In this document: piece by piece, positions 50,918-62,915 of the stretch
Position numbering within the stretch: the first letter of the stretch is position 1
How the letters are laid out: each line of letters opens with the position of its first letter
Assembly (NCBI GenBank): GCA_003022435.1
Contig: PXUA01000015.1
Span: 124,001-188,000, forward strand
Direction: 5' to 3'
Length of the DNA stretch: 64,000 nt
Source of the DNA: Bacteroidetes bacterium SW_9_63_38
GTDB taxonomy: Bacteria; Bacteroidota; Rhodothermia; Rhodothermales; Salinibacteraceae
Made by a program: the position numbers and the translations under genes
The notes under the pieces: model-generated
Database searches by the model: none
Seen by the model: only the letters and a program-made list of their open reading frames with translations
Told to the model about the DNA's origin: nothing

Positions 50918-53775
50918 TGTCAGCGTTCGAGGCGTATCGCCTATCGCACCCGGATCACGCCCAGACGGGGCAGGCGCTGTACCTGGAAGCCAAAGCCGCC
51001 CTCGCCGAGGGACACGACCAGGAGGCCATTCGCCTCTTCGAACGCTTCCAGCGCATCTATCCTACCCACCCACGCGCCCCGGAGGCCCAGCTTAGCCTGT
51101 CGCAGTATTTTCTCGATACGGGTAACACCGAGGCGGCTCGGAAGCAACTCAACTCGATTCTCGAAAATCCGTCCTCCCGCAACCAGGCCGCACGGGCGCT
51201 CTACCTGTTTGGAACGAGCGAGCGCGACCGCGGCAATCTGGAGGCCGCCCTCGGATACTTCGACCGCGTTCGGACGACGTATCCCGACACGAAAGTGGCT
51301 CCGGTTGCTTACTACGCGCTGGGCGCCACCCAGGTCCAACTGGAGAAATACGATCAGGCCGCAGCCTCTTTTGAAAACCTGGGGCAGCAGTTTCCGAACT
51401 CTCCCTATGCCCAAAACCTGGGCACCGCTCTTGCAGAGGTGTATTACCGCCTGGGCCGCTACGAGCAGGCGGCGGCCGAGTTGCAAAACCGACTTCTCGA
51501 ACTAAAGGGCGATCAGCGCGCCCGTGCGCACTTCCTACTGGCGGAAGCCTCCAACCAGATGCGGGCGGGTGAGGAAGCGGTGGTCCACTACCGACGAGTG
51601 ATCGACGAACACCCGAACACCCCGTATGTGGTGCCGGCCAAATACGGCCTGGCCTGGCACTATCAGCGCGCCGGCAACGCCGCGCAGGCTGCCCGCGTTT
51701 TCGTCGAGGTCCGCGCGCAGGGCAGTGGCCCGCTGGCCCGCAAGGCGACCTACTACGAGGCTGTAAACCGAACCCGGACCGGTGACACCGAGCGCGCCCT
51801 CTCCCTTTATCGACGAGTAGTCAAACAGTACCCGGATAGCCGCCTGGCCCCGGAGGCCCTGTTTGAGGCGGGGCTCATCCAGTACAAGAAGGAGGAATAC
51901 GGGGCCGCTGCGGCCTTCTTCCGCACCATTACGCGTGAACATTCCGAGGCGGCCCGGATCGGAGACGCCTACTACTGGCTCGGCAACGCGTACCTTGTAG
52001 ACGAGAGTGTAGACCGGGCCCTCACGGCCTACAACAAAGCCACCGAGTTCGACACCGCTTCCCAATCGCTACTCCGAGAGGTGCGCTTCCAGAAGGCCTG
52101 GGCACAGTACGAGGAGGGGCGTTATAATAGCGCCGCCCCCGAGTTCTTGGCCTTGGCCGAATCGGCGTCGAGTAGCAAGCGGGGCAGCGAAGCCCTCTTC
52201 TGGGGGGCCGACAGCCACTACCGGCAACAGAATTACGCCCGGGCACGGTCGCTCTTCACAAAGTACCTAAAGCAAAACCCGAAAGGCTCCAAGGCGGCCG
52301 GCGCCCGATACGCCCTCGCCTGGACGTACTTCAAACAAAATCAGCATGAGGCCGCCGCCCGAGAATTCCAGGCGTTTCTCGACATGTACGCCGGGACGGA
52401 CACTGACATTCCGTACAAGCAGGACGCCCGGCTACGCCTGGCCGACTCCTACTACGCCCTCAAGCGATACGAGGACGCGGTGGAGGTTTACCGACGCGTC
52501 GGTGAGCAAGGCACTGGCTACGCGCTGTTCCAATCCGGCGAGGCCCTGAATTACGCCGGTCGACCGGAGGGCGCCCTCCGCACCCTCAACCGACTCGTCG
52601 AGCGCTACCCCGACAGCCGCTGGCGCCCCCAGGCTCTCTACCGGATCGGGGCCGTCCACTTCCAGGAACAGAACTACGAGGAGGCCGTCGCGGCCTACCG
52701 CCGGTTCTTAGAAACCTACCCCGACCATACACTCGCCCCCGAGGCCCAGTACGGCATTGGCGACAGTCGGTACAACGCCGGCAACATGGAAGAAGCCGTC
52801 ACGGCCTACCGGACGGTGCTCGTCGAGTACCCGAAGACCAAAACCGCCTCCGAGGCCGCCTCCAGCCTGTTCTTTGCCCTCGGCGCAGCGGGCCAGTCGG
52901 ACCGGGCCGATCAGATTATCACCGAGATTGCGAAGGCACATCCTGACGCCGACCTCGAAGACCGCCTCCGCTTCCAACGAGCAAAGGCGGCCTACCAGAG
53001 CGGCGAGTCGAAGAAAGCGCTCAACCTCTTCCAGTCGTTCGTCCGTACGACATCGACCTCCTCTCTGCTGCCGGACGCCTACTACTACCTCGGCATCCTG
53101 TACGCCAACGATGACCAAACCACGGAGGCCAAAAACTACCTCAGCCAACTTGTCGAACAATACCCGGACAGCGGGGTGCTCCCCGACGGCGCTCTCCGGC
53201 TCGGCGACATTTACCGGAACGAAGAGAGCTACGAAGAGGCCGCTGCGGCGTATAAGACCGCCACGGAAAGCGACGCCATCGGCACGGAACTCCGCGCTCA
53301 GGCGCGCTACGGACAGAGCATTGCGCTCCTAAACGTGGGCAAAAACGACAAAGCGAAAGAGATTCTCAATCGCATTTTGGAGGAGAGCCAGGGCGGCCCC
53401 CTGCAGGCCTCTGCCCGGCTCGGGCTCGCCCGCATCTACGAAACCGAGAACCGTCCGGACGAGGCCATCAATCTCTACCGGAAGGTCGTGGGCTCGGCGG
53501 ATGGTGAAACAGGCGCCGAGGCGCTGTTTCGTCTCGGCCAACTGCTTCGCTCACAGGGCCGCCCACAGAAAGCCATTGAGGAACTCGACCGCATGTCGTC
53601 CCTCTATGCGGGCTATCCGGAGTGGATCGCCCGGTCGCTCTTGGAGCAGGCCATGGCGTACCGCGACCGGGGTCGAACCGGCGAGGCCGTCAAGCTCTAC
53701 GACGAGGTTGTAGAGTCGTATCCGGGGACGCCCTTCGCAGAAACGGCCCGTGAGGAACGGAAGGCGCTCTCGTAA
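50917..53775 (+). CDS. Large TPR-repeat protein (periplasmic or outer-membrane-associated)
   Basis: 952 aa from ATG 50917 (the frame is open from 50599, but the upstream part looks non-coding). It is built almost wholly of tetratricopeptide-like repeats of about 34-38 residues, with recurring A-x-x-x-Y-R-x-V/F-x-E-x-Y-P-D/N-S elements such as VEQYPDSGVLPDGALRLGDI. Such proteins (YbgF/BamD-like) scaffold envelope complexes. A secretion signal is encoded in the overlapping frame just upstream. It is followed by a beta-barrel protein gene, and this pair is common in Bacteroidota. Confidence 0.85.
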   Translation: MSAFEAYRLSHPDHAQTGQALYLEAKAALAEGHDQEAIRLFERFQRIYPTHPRAPEAQLSLSQYFLDTGNTEAARKQLNSILENPSSRNQAARALYLFGTSERDRGNLEAALGYFDRVRTTYPDTKVAPVAYYALGATQVQLEKYDQAAASFENLGQQFPNSPYAQNLGTALAEVYYRLGRYEQAAAELQNRLLELKGDQRARAHFLLAEASNQMRAGEEAVVHYRRVIDEHPNTPYVVPAKYGLAWHYQRAGNAAQAARVFVEVRAQGSGPLARKATYYEAVNRTRTGDTERALSLYRRVVKQYPDSRLAPEALFEAGLIQYKKEEYGAAAAFFRTITREHSEAARIGDAYYWLGNAYLVDESVDRALTAYNKATEFDTASQSLLREVRFQKAWAQYEEGRYNSAAPEFLALAESASSSKRGSEALFWGADSHYRQQNYARARSLFTKYLKQNPKGSKAAGARYALAWTYFKQNQHEAAAREFQAFLDMYAGTDTDIPYKQDARLRLADSYYALKRYEDAVEVYRRVGEQGTGYALFQSGEALNYAGRPEGALRTLNRLVERYPDSRWRPQALYRIGAVHFQEQNYEEAVAAYRRFLETYPDHTLAPEAQYGIGDSRYNAGNMEEAVTAYRTVLVEYPKTKTASEAASSLFFALGAAGQSDRADQIITEIAKAHPDADLEDRLRFQRAKAAYQSGESKKALNLFQSFVRTTSTSSLLPDAYYYLGILYANDDQTTEAKNYLSQLVEQYPDSGVLPDGALRLGDIYRNEESYEEAAAAYKTATESDAIGTELRAQARYGQSIALLNVGKNDKAKEILNRILEESQGGPLQASARLGLARIYETENRPDEAINLYRKVVGSADGETGAEALFRLGQLLRSQGRPQKAIEELDRMSSLYAGYPEWIARSLLEQAMAYRDRGRTGEAVKLYDEVVESYPGTPFAETAREERKALS

Positions 53776-53891
53776 CCCCCGCTCCCCGTTCCGCTTTCCC
53801 GTTGCGGCTTCGTGAAACGGGGTGCTCCAGACTCAGGGAATATTTTGTATCTTCGCTCTTGTGGATCGGACTGATCGTGTCTCTCCCCTTC

Positions 53892-55625
53892 ATGACCGTT
53901 GCTGCCTCCCGCATGCCCTTCCGTCGCATGCCTTCGCTCGTTCTCGTCCTCGGCCTACTCGCCGGGCTGCTCCTTCTACCCGCGACCACCCAGGCCCAGC
54001 AGCCGGACACGTCGCAGCAGAAGCTGCCCGAGATTGCCCCGCAGGAGTTCGAAATTCGCGGCGAGCTCCAGGTGTCGTTTCCCTCCCTCGAACGGCAGCC
54101 GTTGCGCGGGTTTGCCTCGCCGCCGACGATCCCCACGGTTCCGCCGGACCACACCCCCTTCGTCGAGTCCTACAAGCAGGACCTTGAAAATCTCCCGGAA
54201 AGCCTGCCCACTCCGGCCGCTGCCCCCGAGTCTGTGGCAAAGACCGATCCTCCGAACAACGGCTTCATCGAGGCAGGCGGCGGCCGGTACGCCTCCCGGT
54301 TCGCAGCCGCCCGCTACGCGGTCGACTTTTCCCCGCGTCAATCACTCTCCGTGCACGCCGACTACGACGGCACGGAGGGCTTTTCGCCGTCCGAATCCGC
54401 CTCGGGCCTGGACACGCCGTCCGACGATGTCGAAGGAGGCGTGGAGTTTCGGAGCCGACACGACGGGTTCTCGATCCGGACCCGGGCGTTCGGCAGTCTC
54501 TCCGACTACACGCTGTACGGGCAACCCAATTTGACAACCAGTGCACCTTCGCGAACCGGGACCCGTCTGGGCGCGCACGGTGGGCTTCGCACATTCGGGG
54601 AGATCGAGTCGCGTCTCGGCATCGGCTACACCAGCACCGACTATACCACCGATCCCGCCTCGACCGCGTCGGACGACCTCTCCGAAGGCCGCCTGACCCT
54701 GGACGGTCACCTGGAAATTCCCCTCGGGGGCGTCTCCTCTTACCTGGATGCGTCTCTTTCCCGGTCGAGCTACCGCGAAGACGTGTCCGGGAATCCGTCC
54801 GGATTTTCCCTGAGTGCCGGGGCCGGAACGGAGATCTGGTCCACCGACCGTCTTTCACTGCAAACCGGTGTTCGCGTCCTCAGCTACAACGCTCCGCCGA
54901 CCACCGACGCTACCGACAGTGGCACCTACATCATGCCCGAGGCCCGTGCCAGCTACACCCTCACGTCCAGCATCACGGCGTTCGCCGAGAACACCCCCCG
55001 CCTCCGCGATGACGGGCTGCACGGCCTCTACGGCGAGAATCCGTACGCGGACAACGTTCCGGCCGTCCAGCCGACCGTCTTCACCACCGACGCGAGTACG
55101 GGCGTCCGCTTCTCTGCGGGACCAGTCCGCGTGACGACGGACGCTGGATTCCGGTACGCGCCCTCATATCAGTTCTTCACCATTCCCGTGGGAGGCAACC
55201 TCCAGGTTGGTTACGGGTCGGCCCGCATTCTGCACGGCGGGGCCGAGATGGCCCTGCAAGGCGTCGAAAACATCGAAACGTCCGTGTCCGTCTCCCTCCG
55301 CGACGGCGCGCTCGTCGGCCCGGAAGAACCGATCCCGCACTTTTCCCCCGTCGTCGCCGATGCCATGTTCTCGGTCTCCTTCCTCAACGACAAGGCCCTC
55401 TTCCAGACCACGGGGACCGTCGAAAGCACCCGCCCGGCCGACATCACGACCGACCGGGAGGTCGATCCCTACGTTTCGTTCGACCTTGAAGGCTCCTACC
55501 AGGTGACGCCCCTCATCGACGTGCTCGTGAAGATTCAGAACGTGGGCCCCAGCGCCCCGACCAAGTGGGTTCGCTACCCCCGACCGCCCGCCGCCGTTCA
55601 GGCCGGCGTCCGCATCGACTGGTAG
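53892..55625 (+). CDS. Outer-membrane beta-barrel protein, TonB-receptor-like without plug
   Basis: 577 aa from ATG 53892 (other starts at 53913, 53928 and 53802 are possible). Signal peptide LVLVLGLLAGLLLLPATTQAQ. After a Pro-rich segment (about 60-120), the protein is a series of amphipathic beta strands with alternating hydrophobics (for example FIEAGGGRYASRFAAARY, LSVHADYDGTEG) and ends on an aromatic Trp (AGVRIDW), the C-terminal signature of barrels. No TonB box or plug domain is visible. It lies 116 bases after the TPR gene and is likely to work with it. Confidence 0.75.
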   Translation: MTVAASRMPFRRMPSLVLVLGLLAGLLLLPATTQAQQPDTSQQKLPEIAPQEFEIRGELQVSFPSLERQPLRGFASPPTIPTVPPDHTPFVESYKQDLENLPESLPTPAAAPESVAKTDPPNNGFIEAGGGRYASRFAAARYAVDFSPRQSLSVHADYDGTEGFSPSESASGLDTPSDDVEGGVEFRSRHDGFSIRTRAFGSLSDYTLYGQPNLTTSAPSRTGTRLGAHGGLRTFGEIESRLGIGYTSTDYTTDPASTASDDLSEGRLTLDGHLEIPLGGVSSYLDASLSRSSYREDVSGNPSGFSLSAGAGTEIWSTDRLSLQTGVRVLSYNAPPTTDATDSGTYIMPEARASYTLTSSITAFAENTPRLRDDGLHGLYGENPYADNVPAVQPTVFTTDASTGVRFSAGPVRVTTDAGFRYAPSYQFFTIPVGGNLQVGYGSARILHGGAEMALQGVENIETSVSVSLRDGALVGPEEPIPHFSPVVADAMFSVSFLNDKALFQTTGTVESTRPADITTDREVDPYVSFDLEGSYQVTPLIDVLVKIQNVGPSAPTKWVRYPRPPAAVQAGVRIDW

Positions 55626-55849
55626 CCCCCTCCCCCGGAACCTGCGTGGCATTTTTGAACCAAACAGGTCCGTCGGCATTTGCACACCGATATCCGGCTC
55701 CGGAAATGCGGACCGTCGTCGGGGTCGGTTGACGCAACTGCACCTCCAGCCGCTCGTGCTTCCCGGCTCGCTCGGATCGATTTTTGCACGACTGGAGAAG
55801 AGCCTGCATGTCCGCACCGCCCATGAGACTCTGATCTTTCCATTCAGTG

Positions 55850-56053
55850 ATGAGCACGCCTTCGGCAAAAGAGACCATCGCTGCCTTCGTCCGCGTCCTC
55901 CGTCGCCGGTTGGAAAACGGGGAAACGGTGGAGGTCCCCGACTTCGGCACCTTCTCCGTCGAGCACCGCCCGAGTGAGATCACGGAAGGCCCTGATGGCA
56001 CCCAAGAGATGACTCCGCCCAGGGACGTCGTCCGTTTCACCCCGGACCAGTAA
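55850..56053 (+). CDS. Short HU/IHF-like DNA-binding protein
   Basis: 67 aa from ATG 55850 (GTG 55847 adjacent). The helix-plus-strand core ETIAAFVRVLRRRLENGETVEVPDFGTFSVEHR matches the middle of HU (in part: GETVEVPDFGTFSV). The first HU helix and most of the C-terminal arm are missing, so it is shorter than the roughly 90-residue norm. DNA bending by the usual arm is doubtful. It is 32 bases upstream of a protein whose N-terminus has a related HU-like fold. Confidence 0.75.
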   Translation: MSTPSAKETIAAFVRVLRRRLENGETVEVPDFGTFSVEHRPSEITEGPDGTQEMTPPRDVVRFTPDQ

Positions 56054-56084
56054 CCGACCGTTTTTCAGGCATTCCGTCTTTCCC

Positions 56085-57788
56085 ATGTCTGCCTCTATCT
56101 ACACGCTCCTTGCCGAAGAGCTTGAGATCTCGGACGCCAAGGCTAAAAAGCTCCTCTCGGCAATGCTCCGCGAGGTTCACGAACGGGCACGTCGAGACGG
56201 CGTCCAGCTCCCGAACTTCGGGCGGTTTGAAGAAGAGAACGGCGCCCTCGTCTTCGAGCCGGCTGACTCGCTGGCCGTGACCGTGAACCGCCGCTTCGAG
56301 GGGCTCTCAGCCGAGGACCTGTCCGCGGCCCCGATCGAGGAAGACGAGACCGAATCGCAGTCCAGCGGGCCCAGTACTATTACGCTCGGGTACCAGGATG
56401 GAAGCAACTGGAGCCCCCTGGACGCCGACGAAGAGCCGGACTCAGACGACGACACCTCCGACACCAGCGACGCCCCGGACACGGCCGAGTTCCAGGTCCC
56501 CGACGTAGACGCCCCGGCCGAATCGGCAGGGGCGACCGACGAGGCGGACGACGACTCCCCGGATACCGCCGAGTTCTCTGCGCCCGCAGGCCAGCAGAGT
56601 GAAACGACTGACTCCTCCCCTGACGCTTCGTCGCCGGAGGACGAGCCTGCTGACCCTCCCCGCGCCGACGCTACGGACGAGTCCGACGCTGATGCCCCCG
56701 ACGCTAATCGTGCAGAGTCGTCGTCCACGAGGAGTACCGGAGCCCGCGAGACGGAGAAGCTGTATCCCTTCGTTGAAGACGTGACCAACTCGGCCACAGA
56801 TTCTAAGGACGACGAGACGGCCCCGTCGGATACCGACCCGTCGTCGGAGGATGCCCCCTCGATGGCGCCCCCCGAGGATGACCGCGAGCATAACTCCCTC
56901 TCGGACATCTGGGATGAGGAACAGGATGACTCTGCGGCGTCGGCTACGCCTGGCGCCTCCGAGCCGGACTCGCAGGCCTCCGAAGCATCCCCTGCAGATA
57001 CTGGCACGTCCTCCGATCCCAGCGAGACCTCTTCGAGTTCCTCGACGACATCGTTCGAGATGCCCGAGCCGTCTCCCCCCGACGCTACGGAATCGGAAGA
57101 AGACCAGGCCCCCGACGAGGCGTTTGCCAGCACCGCTCCCCCTCCCTCCGCACCCGCCCCGACCTCTTCGGGCTCGTCGCTTGCCCGGGTGCTCGTGTCC
57201 GTCCTGGTGTTTCTTCTCCTCAGCGGGGGTGCCTGGTACATCCTGGGACAGCGCGGCCTGGTGCAGTCGCCCCGGGCCACCTACACTCAGCTGAAAGCAA
57301 CGCTCCTTTCAGACTCTTCTTCCAACGCCACCCAGAATAACACGAGTGCGGCGCCGGAGTCGGCGCTCTCTTCGTCGGGGGACGAACGCACGGATACGAC
57401 GACGGCGTCTACCGAACCGGCGGAGACGGAGCCCGTGGAAGATCAGCCGACTGACGAGGCCCCCGCGGCCCCGTCTCCGACCACCTCGTCTACATCCAGC
57501 GATACCACGTCGGCGTCTCCCACACCGACCCTGGCCCCCGACGACGGCGGGTGGTCGATCGTCGTGGCATCTCGCGCCAGCCGTGAGGCCGCCCGCTCCC
57601 TCGCCGACACCTACCGCGATCGGTTTCCGGATCAGAACATTCCCATCGGTGTTTTGGAAGCGACCGTTGACGGAGTCACTCGCTACCGCGTCGGGGTCGG
57701 TCAGTTCTCCTCGAGCGCCGACGTTCAGCGCTTCCTCGACGAAAACAGCGACCCGCTGCCCGACGGCGCCTGGGCCCTCCGACTCTAG
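56085..57788 (+). CDS. HU-like/SPOR-domain membrane protein
   Basis: 567 aa from ATG 56085. Residues about 1-75 form an HU-CCDC81-type domain (LAEELEISDAKAKKLLSAML, then VQLPNFGRFEEENG). A disordered Asp/Glu/Ser linker (about 80-355) follows, then one membrane helix (VLVSVLVFLLLSGGAWYIL, about 368-386), another linker, and a C-terminal SPOR domain (GWSIVVASRASREAARSLAD to PDGAWALRL). SPOR domains bind denuded septal peptidoglycan, and this HU-CCDC81 plus SPOR pairing is characteristic of Bacteroidota cell-division proteins. Predicted topology: HU domain inside, SPOR in the periplasm. Confidence 0.88.
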   Translation: MSASIYTLLAEELEISDAKAKKLLSAMLREVHERARRDGVQLPNFGRFEEENGALVFEPADSLAVTVNRRFEGLSAEDLSAAPIEEDETESQSSGPSTITLGYQDGSNWSPLDADEEPDSDDDTSDTSDAPDTAEFQVPDVDAPAESAGATDEADDDSPDTAEFSAPAGQQSETTDSSPDASSPEDEPADPPRADATDESDADAPDANRAESSSTRSTGARETEKLYPFVEDVTNSATDSKDDETAPSDTDPSSEDAPSMAPPEDDREHNSLSDIWDEEQDDSAASATPGASEPDSQASEASPADTGTSSDPSETSSSSSTTSFEMPEPSPPDATESEEDQAPDEAFASTAPPPSAPAPTSSGSSLARVLVSVLVFLLLSGGAWYILGQRGLVQSPRATYTQLKATLLSDSSSNATQNNTSAAPESALSSSGDERTDTTTASTEPAETEPVEDQPTDEAPAAPSPTTSSTSSDTTSASPTPTLAPDDGGWSIVVASRASREAARSLADTYRDRFPDQNIPIGVLEATVDGVTRYRVGVGQFSSSADVQRFLDENSDPLPDGAWALRL

Positions 57789-57904
57789 GACCATTCCTCC
57801 GCGTGAGCGTCCTCCTTATCAGTGGCACGCTGCGGTCGTGCTCACGGGAGCGGCGTTGACCGTGATTCCTCCTCACCTACGCTTTCGTTCGGCTCCTGCC
57901 CTTC

Positions 57905-58615
57905 ATGCTCCTTCTCCAACAGGTTGACACTGCAGCTGCGGACACGACCCAAACTGCGGTCTCTCATGTTTCGTCCCTGCTCGATATCCTCGTGCTTGGC
58001 GGTTGGGTCATGATTCCGCTCGTGCTCCTGTCCCTTCTTACCTTCTACCTGCTCGTCGAGCGGCTCATTACGATTCGTCGCGCCTCCTCCAACCCGGAGG
58101 TCATCACCGACCGGGTCCGCGATTACGTCCGCAACGGCGACGTGGAGGGCGCTATCGCTTACTGTAAGGACAAGGACGTGCCCATCACCCGCATTCTGCA
58201 GCAGGGCCTCGAACGACTCGGGCGTCCGATTTCGGAAATCCAGGATGCCGTTCAGGCCGCCGGCAAACACGAAACCTTTGAACTCGAACGGAAAACCAAC
58301 CTGCTGGCCAGCGTCGCGGGCATCGCCCCCATGCTTGGGTTCTTTGGCACTGTCATCGGTATGATACGGGCCTTTCAGGAAATCCAAAACCTGCAGGGAA
58401 ACGTCAATCCCAGTGTGCTGGCCGGGGGCATCTGGGAAGCACTGGTCACGACCGCCGCCGGGCTCCTGGTCGGCATCCTGGCGCTGTTCTCGTACAACTT
58501 CCTCATCGGCCGCATCCGGCGGCTTACCAACGACATGGAGCGATCCGCAACCGACTTTATCGACCTGCTTCAGGAGCCGGTCTCGTCCGACCAGCGCGGC
58601 GAAACCGTTGGCTAA
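57905..58615 (+). CDS. MotA/TolQ/ExbB proton-channel family protein
   Basis: 236 aa from ATG 57905. Three membrane helices: WVMIPLVLLSLLTFYLLVERL (about 30-50), LLASVAGIAPMLGFFGTVIGM (about 135-155) and the helix around TTAAGLLVGILALFSYNFLIG (about 180-200). These are the proton-conducting helices of ExbB/TolQ. It energises envelope work with ExbD. The ExbD/TolR gene follows after 51 bases. No TonB or TolA gene is in the window. Confidence 0.92.
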   Translation: MLLLQQVDTAAADTTQTAVSHVSSLLDILVLGGWVMIPLVLLSLLTFYLLVERLITIRRASSNPEVITDRVRDYVRNGDVEGAIAYCKDKDVPITRILQQGLERLGRPISEIQDAVQAAGKHETFELERKTNLLASVAGIAPMLGFFGTVIGMIRAFQEIQNLQGNVNPSVLAGGIWEALVTTAAGLLVGILALFSYNFLIGRIRRLTNDMERSATDFIDLLQEPVSSDQRGETVG

Positions 58616-58666
58616 ATTGAGTCCTGCGTGCCTCGCGCTCCTTCCTCGATCCGACTCTCCCCCGCC

Positions 58667-59074
58667 ATGTCCCTCGACTTCTCGCCGTCCCAGGAGCCGA
58701 TGACGGAGATCAGCCTCGCCGGCATGACGGACATCGTTCTGCTCCTGCTGATCTTTTTCCTTCTGACCTCCAGCTTCATCCCCCAAATGGGCATTGAGGT
58801 GACCCTCCCACAGGTGGACAGTTCATCGCCCGTCGAGGAGCAATCGGTAACGGTGGCGCTGACCGAAGAGGGCACGTACTTCGTCAACGGCTCGCGCGTC
58901 TCGTCCTCCCGCCTGATTGATGAGATCCGAGCCGCCCGCTCCTCGCAACGCACGCTGATTATGCGGGCCGATCAAGGGGCCACGGTGGGCCAATTTGCGA
59001 CCGTCGCCTCGGCCGCACGGGCCCTCGACATGCGCATCCTCGTGGCCACTGAACGCCGAGGGCAGTCCCCGTAA
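58667..59074 (+). CDS. ExbD/TolR-family biopolymer transport protein
   Basis: 135 aa from ATG 58667 (the frame is open 13 codons upstream). One membrane helix, MTDIVLLLLIFFLLTSSF, carries the essential Asp (in TDIVLLL) of the family; the periplasmic part (LPQVDSSSP to MRILVATERR) is the ExbD fold. It pairs with the ExbB-like protein just upstream. Convergent with alaS, 145 bases between stops. Confidence 0.92.
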   Translation: MSLDFSPSQEPMTEISLAGMTDIVLLLLIFFLLTSSFIPQMGIEVTLPQVDSSSPVEEQSVTVALTEEGTYFVNGSRVSSSRLIDEIRAARSSQRTLIMRADQGATVGQFATVASAARALDMRILVATERRGQSP

Positions 59075-59219
59075 CAGATTGACGAGGCCACTGCACGCGC
59101 AGTCATTCTCAAAAGCAGCCCGAGGGGCGTAGCCCTGTACGTTTCCCGCGTCGCGGCGCGCGACGCCTCGGAACCGAGAACAGCTGCGCAAAGGAGACCG
59201 GACCGAAAAACCGCGTTCG

Positions 59220-62120
<2,901 letters not shown>

Positions 62121-62195
62121 GAGGCGTTGGGGCGGTCGAATCAGTCAGTGCGTACAGTCAACGAGAATAACGATGCGCGGAGCCAAGCGCGGCGG

Positions 62196-62666
62196 CTACG
62201 CATCAAAAATCGCTGAGATCTCGACCTCAATGTCGGTCGCCGGGTCCTCCACGGTGCCCTCCGGCACGGTGTGCGGCTTTGCGTCCGGCGTGTATATGGT
62301 CACCGTCTCCATGGCCGGCTGCACGAGCCAGCAGGACTCGACGCCCGCATCAAGCATGTCGTTGATTTTGTCGACCACGTCCTGGGTGCTCTGGGTCGGG
62401 CTCACAATCTCGACGGCGAGGAGGGGCGGCTCCGTCATCCGCGTCACATCCCGCTGGTAGTCCACCTCCATTTTCGGATAGACGCACACATCTGGAGTAA
62501 CATGACGATCTCCCAGCTCGATCGTCAGTTCACTCGCAATCGTGTACTTTTCCCGATACGAATGAAGGGCACCGGAGATGAGGAACTGAATCTGACCGTG
62601 ATTGAGACTGGGCAAGGGCTTTCCGCGTTCTCGTTCGTAGTCCGAGCGCTCAGTGACAGTATCCAT
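62196..62666 (-). CDS. Uma2-family (PD-(D/E)XK-fold) protein
   Basis: 156 aa from ATG 62666 (the open frame runs to 62789 but through the repeat element). It has LNHGQIQFLISGALHSY near the start and the nuclease-fold motif pair TPDVCVYP and PPLLAVEIVSPTQS (Asp, then Glu-x-Val). Uma2 (DUF820) proteins are restriction-endonuclease-fold proteins, abundant in cyanobacteria and sporadic elsewhere; their function is unknown. It is slightly shorter than most members. Its upstream region is occupied by a repeat copy. Confidence 0.83.
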   Translation of the reverse strand: MDTVTERSDYERERGKPLPSLNHGQIQFLISGALHSYREKYTIASELTIELGDRHVTPDVCVYPKMEVDYQRDVTRMTEPPLLAVEIVSPTQSTQDVVDKINDMLDAGVESCWLVQPAMETVTIYTPDAKPHTVPEGTVEDPATDIEVEISAIFDA

Positions 62667-62718
62667 AAAAATAGAGGGGTAAGTACGGAAGAACGACCCA
62701 CTCTTGGGGATCGTACGG

Positions 62719-62884
62719 GACGATTGCATCATGCTCTCCGGAGCACACGAGAGAAGGAGGAAGAGCACGGCGTGACTGCTTCCATGCATCCATGCCTCCG
62801 CTCATGTCGGGCAGTCGGGCTGATCAACGGCCAAATCGTCTCCTACGTCCTCGGACATCTGCCAACATAGAATCGCCCTGGTGT
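62719..62884. repeat. About 160-bp intergenic repeat family, copy Y, flanked by a 9-bp direct repeat
   Basis: Starts at GACGATTGCATCATGCTCT and ends after GAATCGCCCTGGTGT. It matches copy X at 21790 in landmarks (ATTGCATC, CCATGCCTCC, TCGGGCAG, CAACAT) with near-identical spacing. The element is bracketed by ATCGTACGG at 62710-62718 and again at 62885-62893, a 9-bp direct repeat suggestive of a target-site duplication. The two ends are partly inverted (GGGACGATTGCA against AGGGCGATTCTA). No coding frame of note. Confidence 0.6.
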
Positions 62885-62915
62885 ATCGTACGGACGAACG
62901 CGCCGAGGATTCCCC

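Noticed and set aside
55637..55672. Fourth AGAACCTG-like copy (GGAACCTG to CCAAACAGGTCCG)
   Set aside because: Only the right side (CCAAACAGGT) matches well and the ends do not pair exactly. It could be chance or a terminator after the barrel gene, so it is not listed as a feature.
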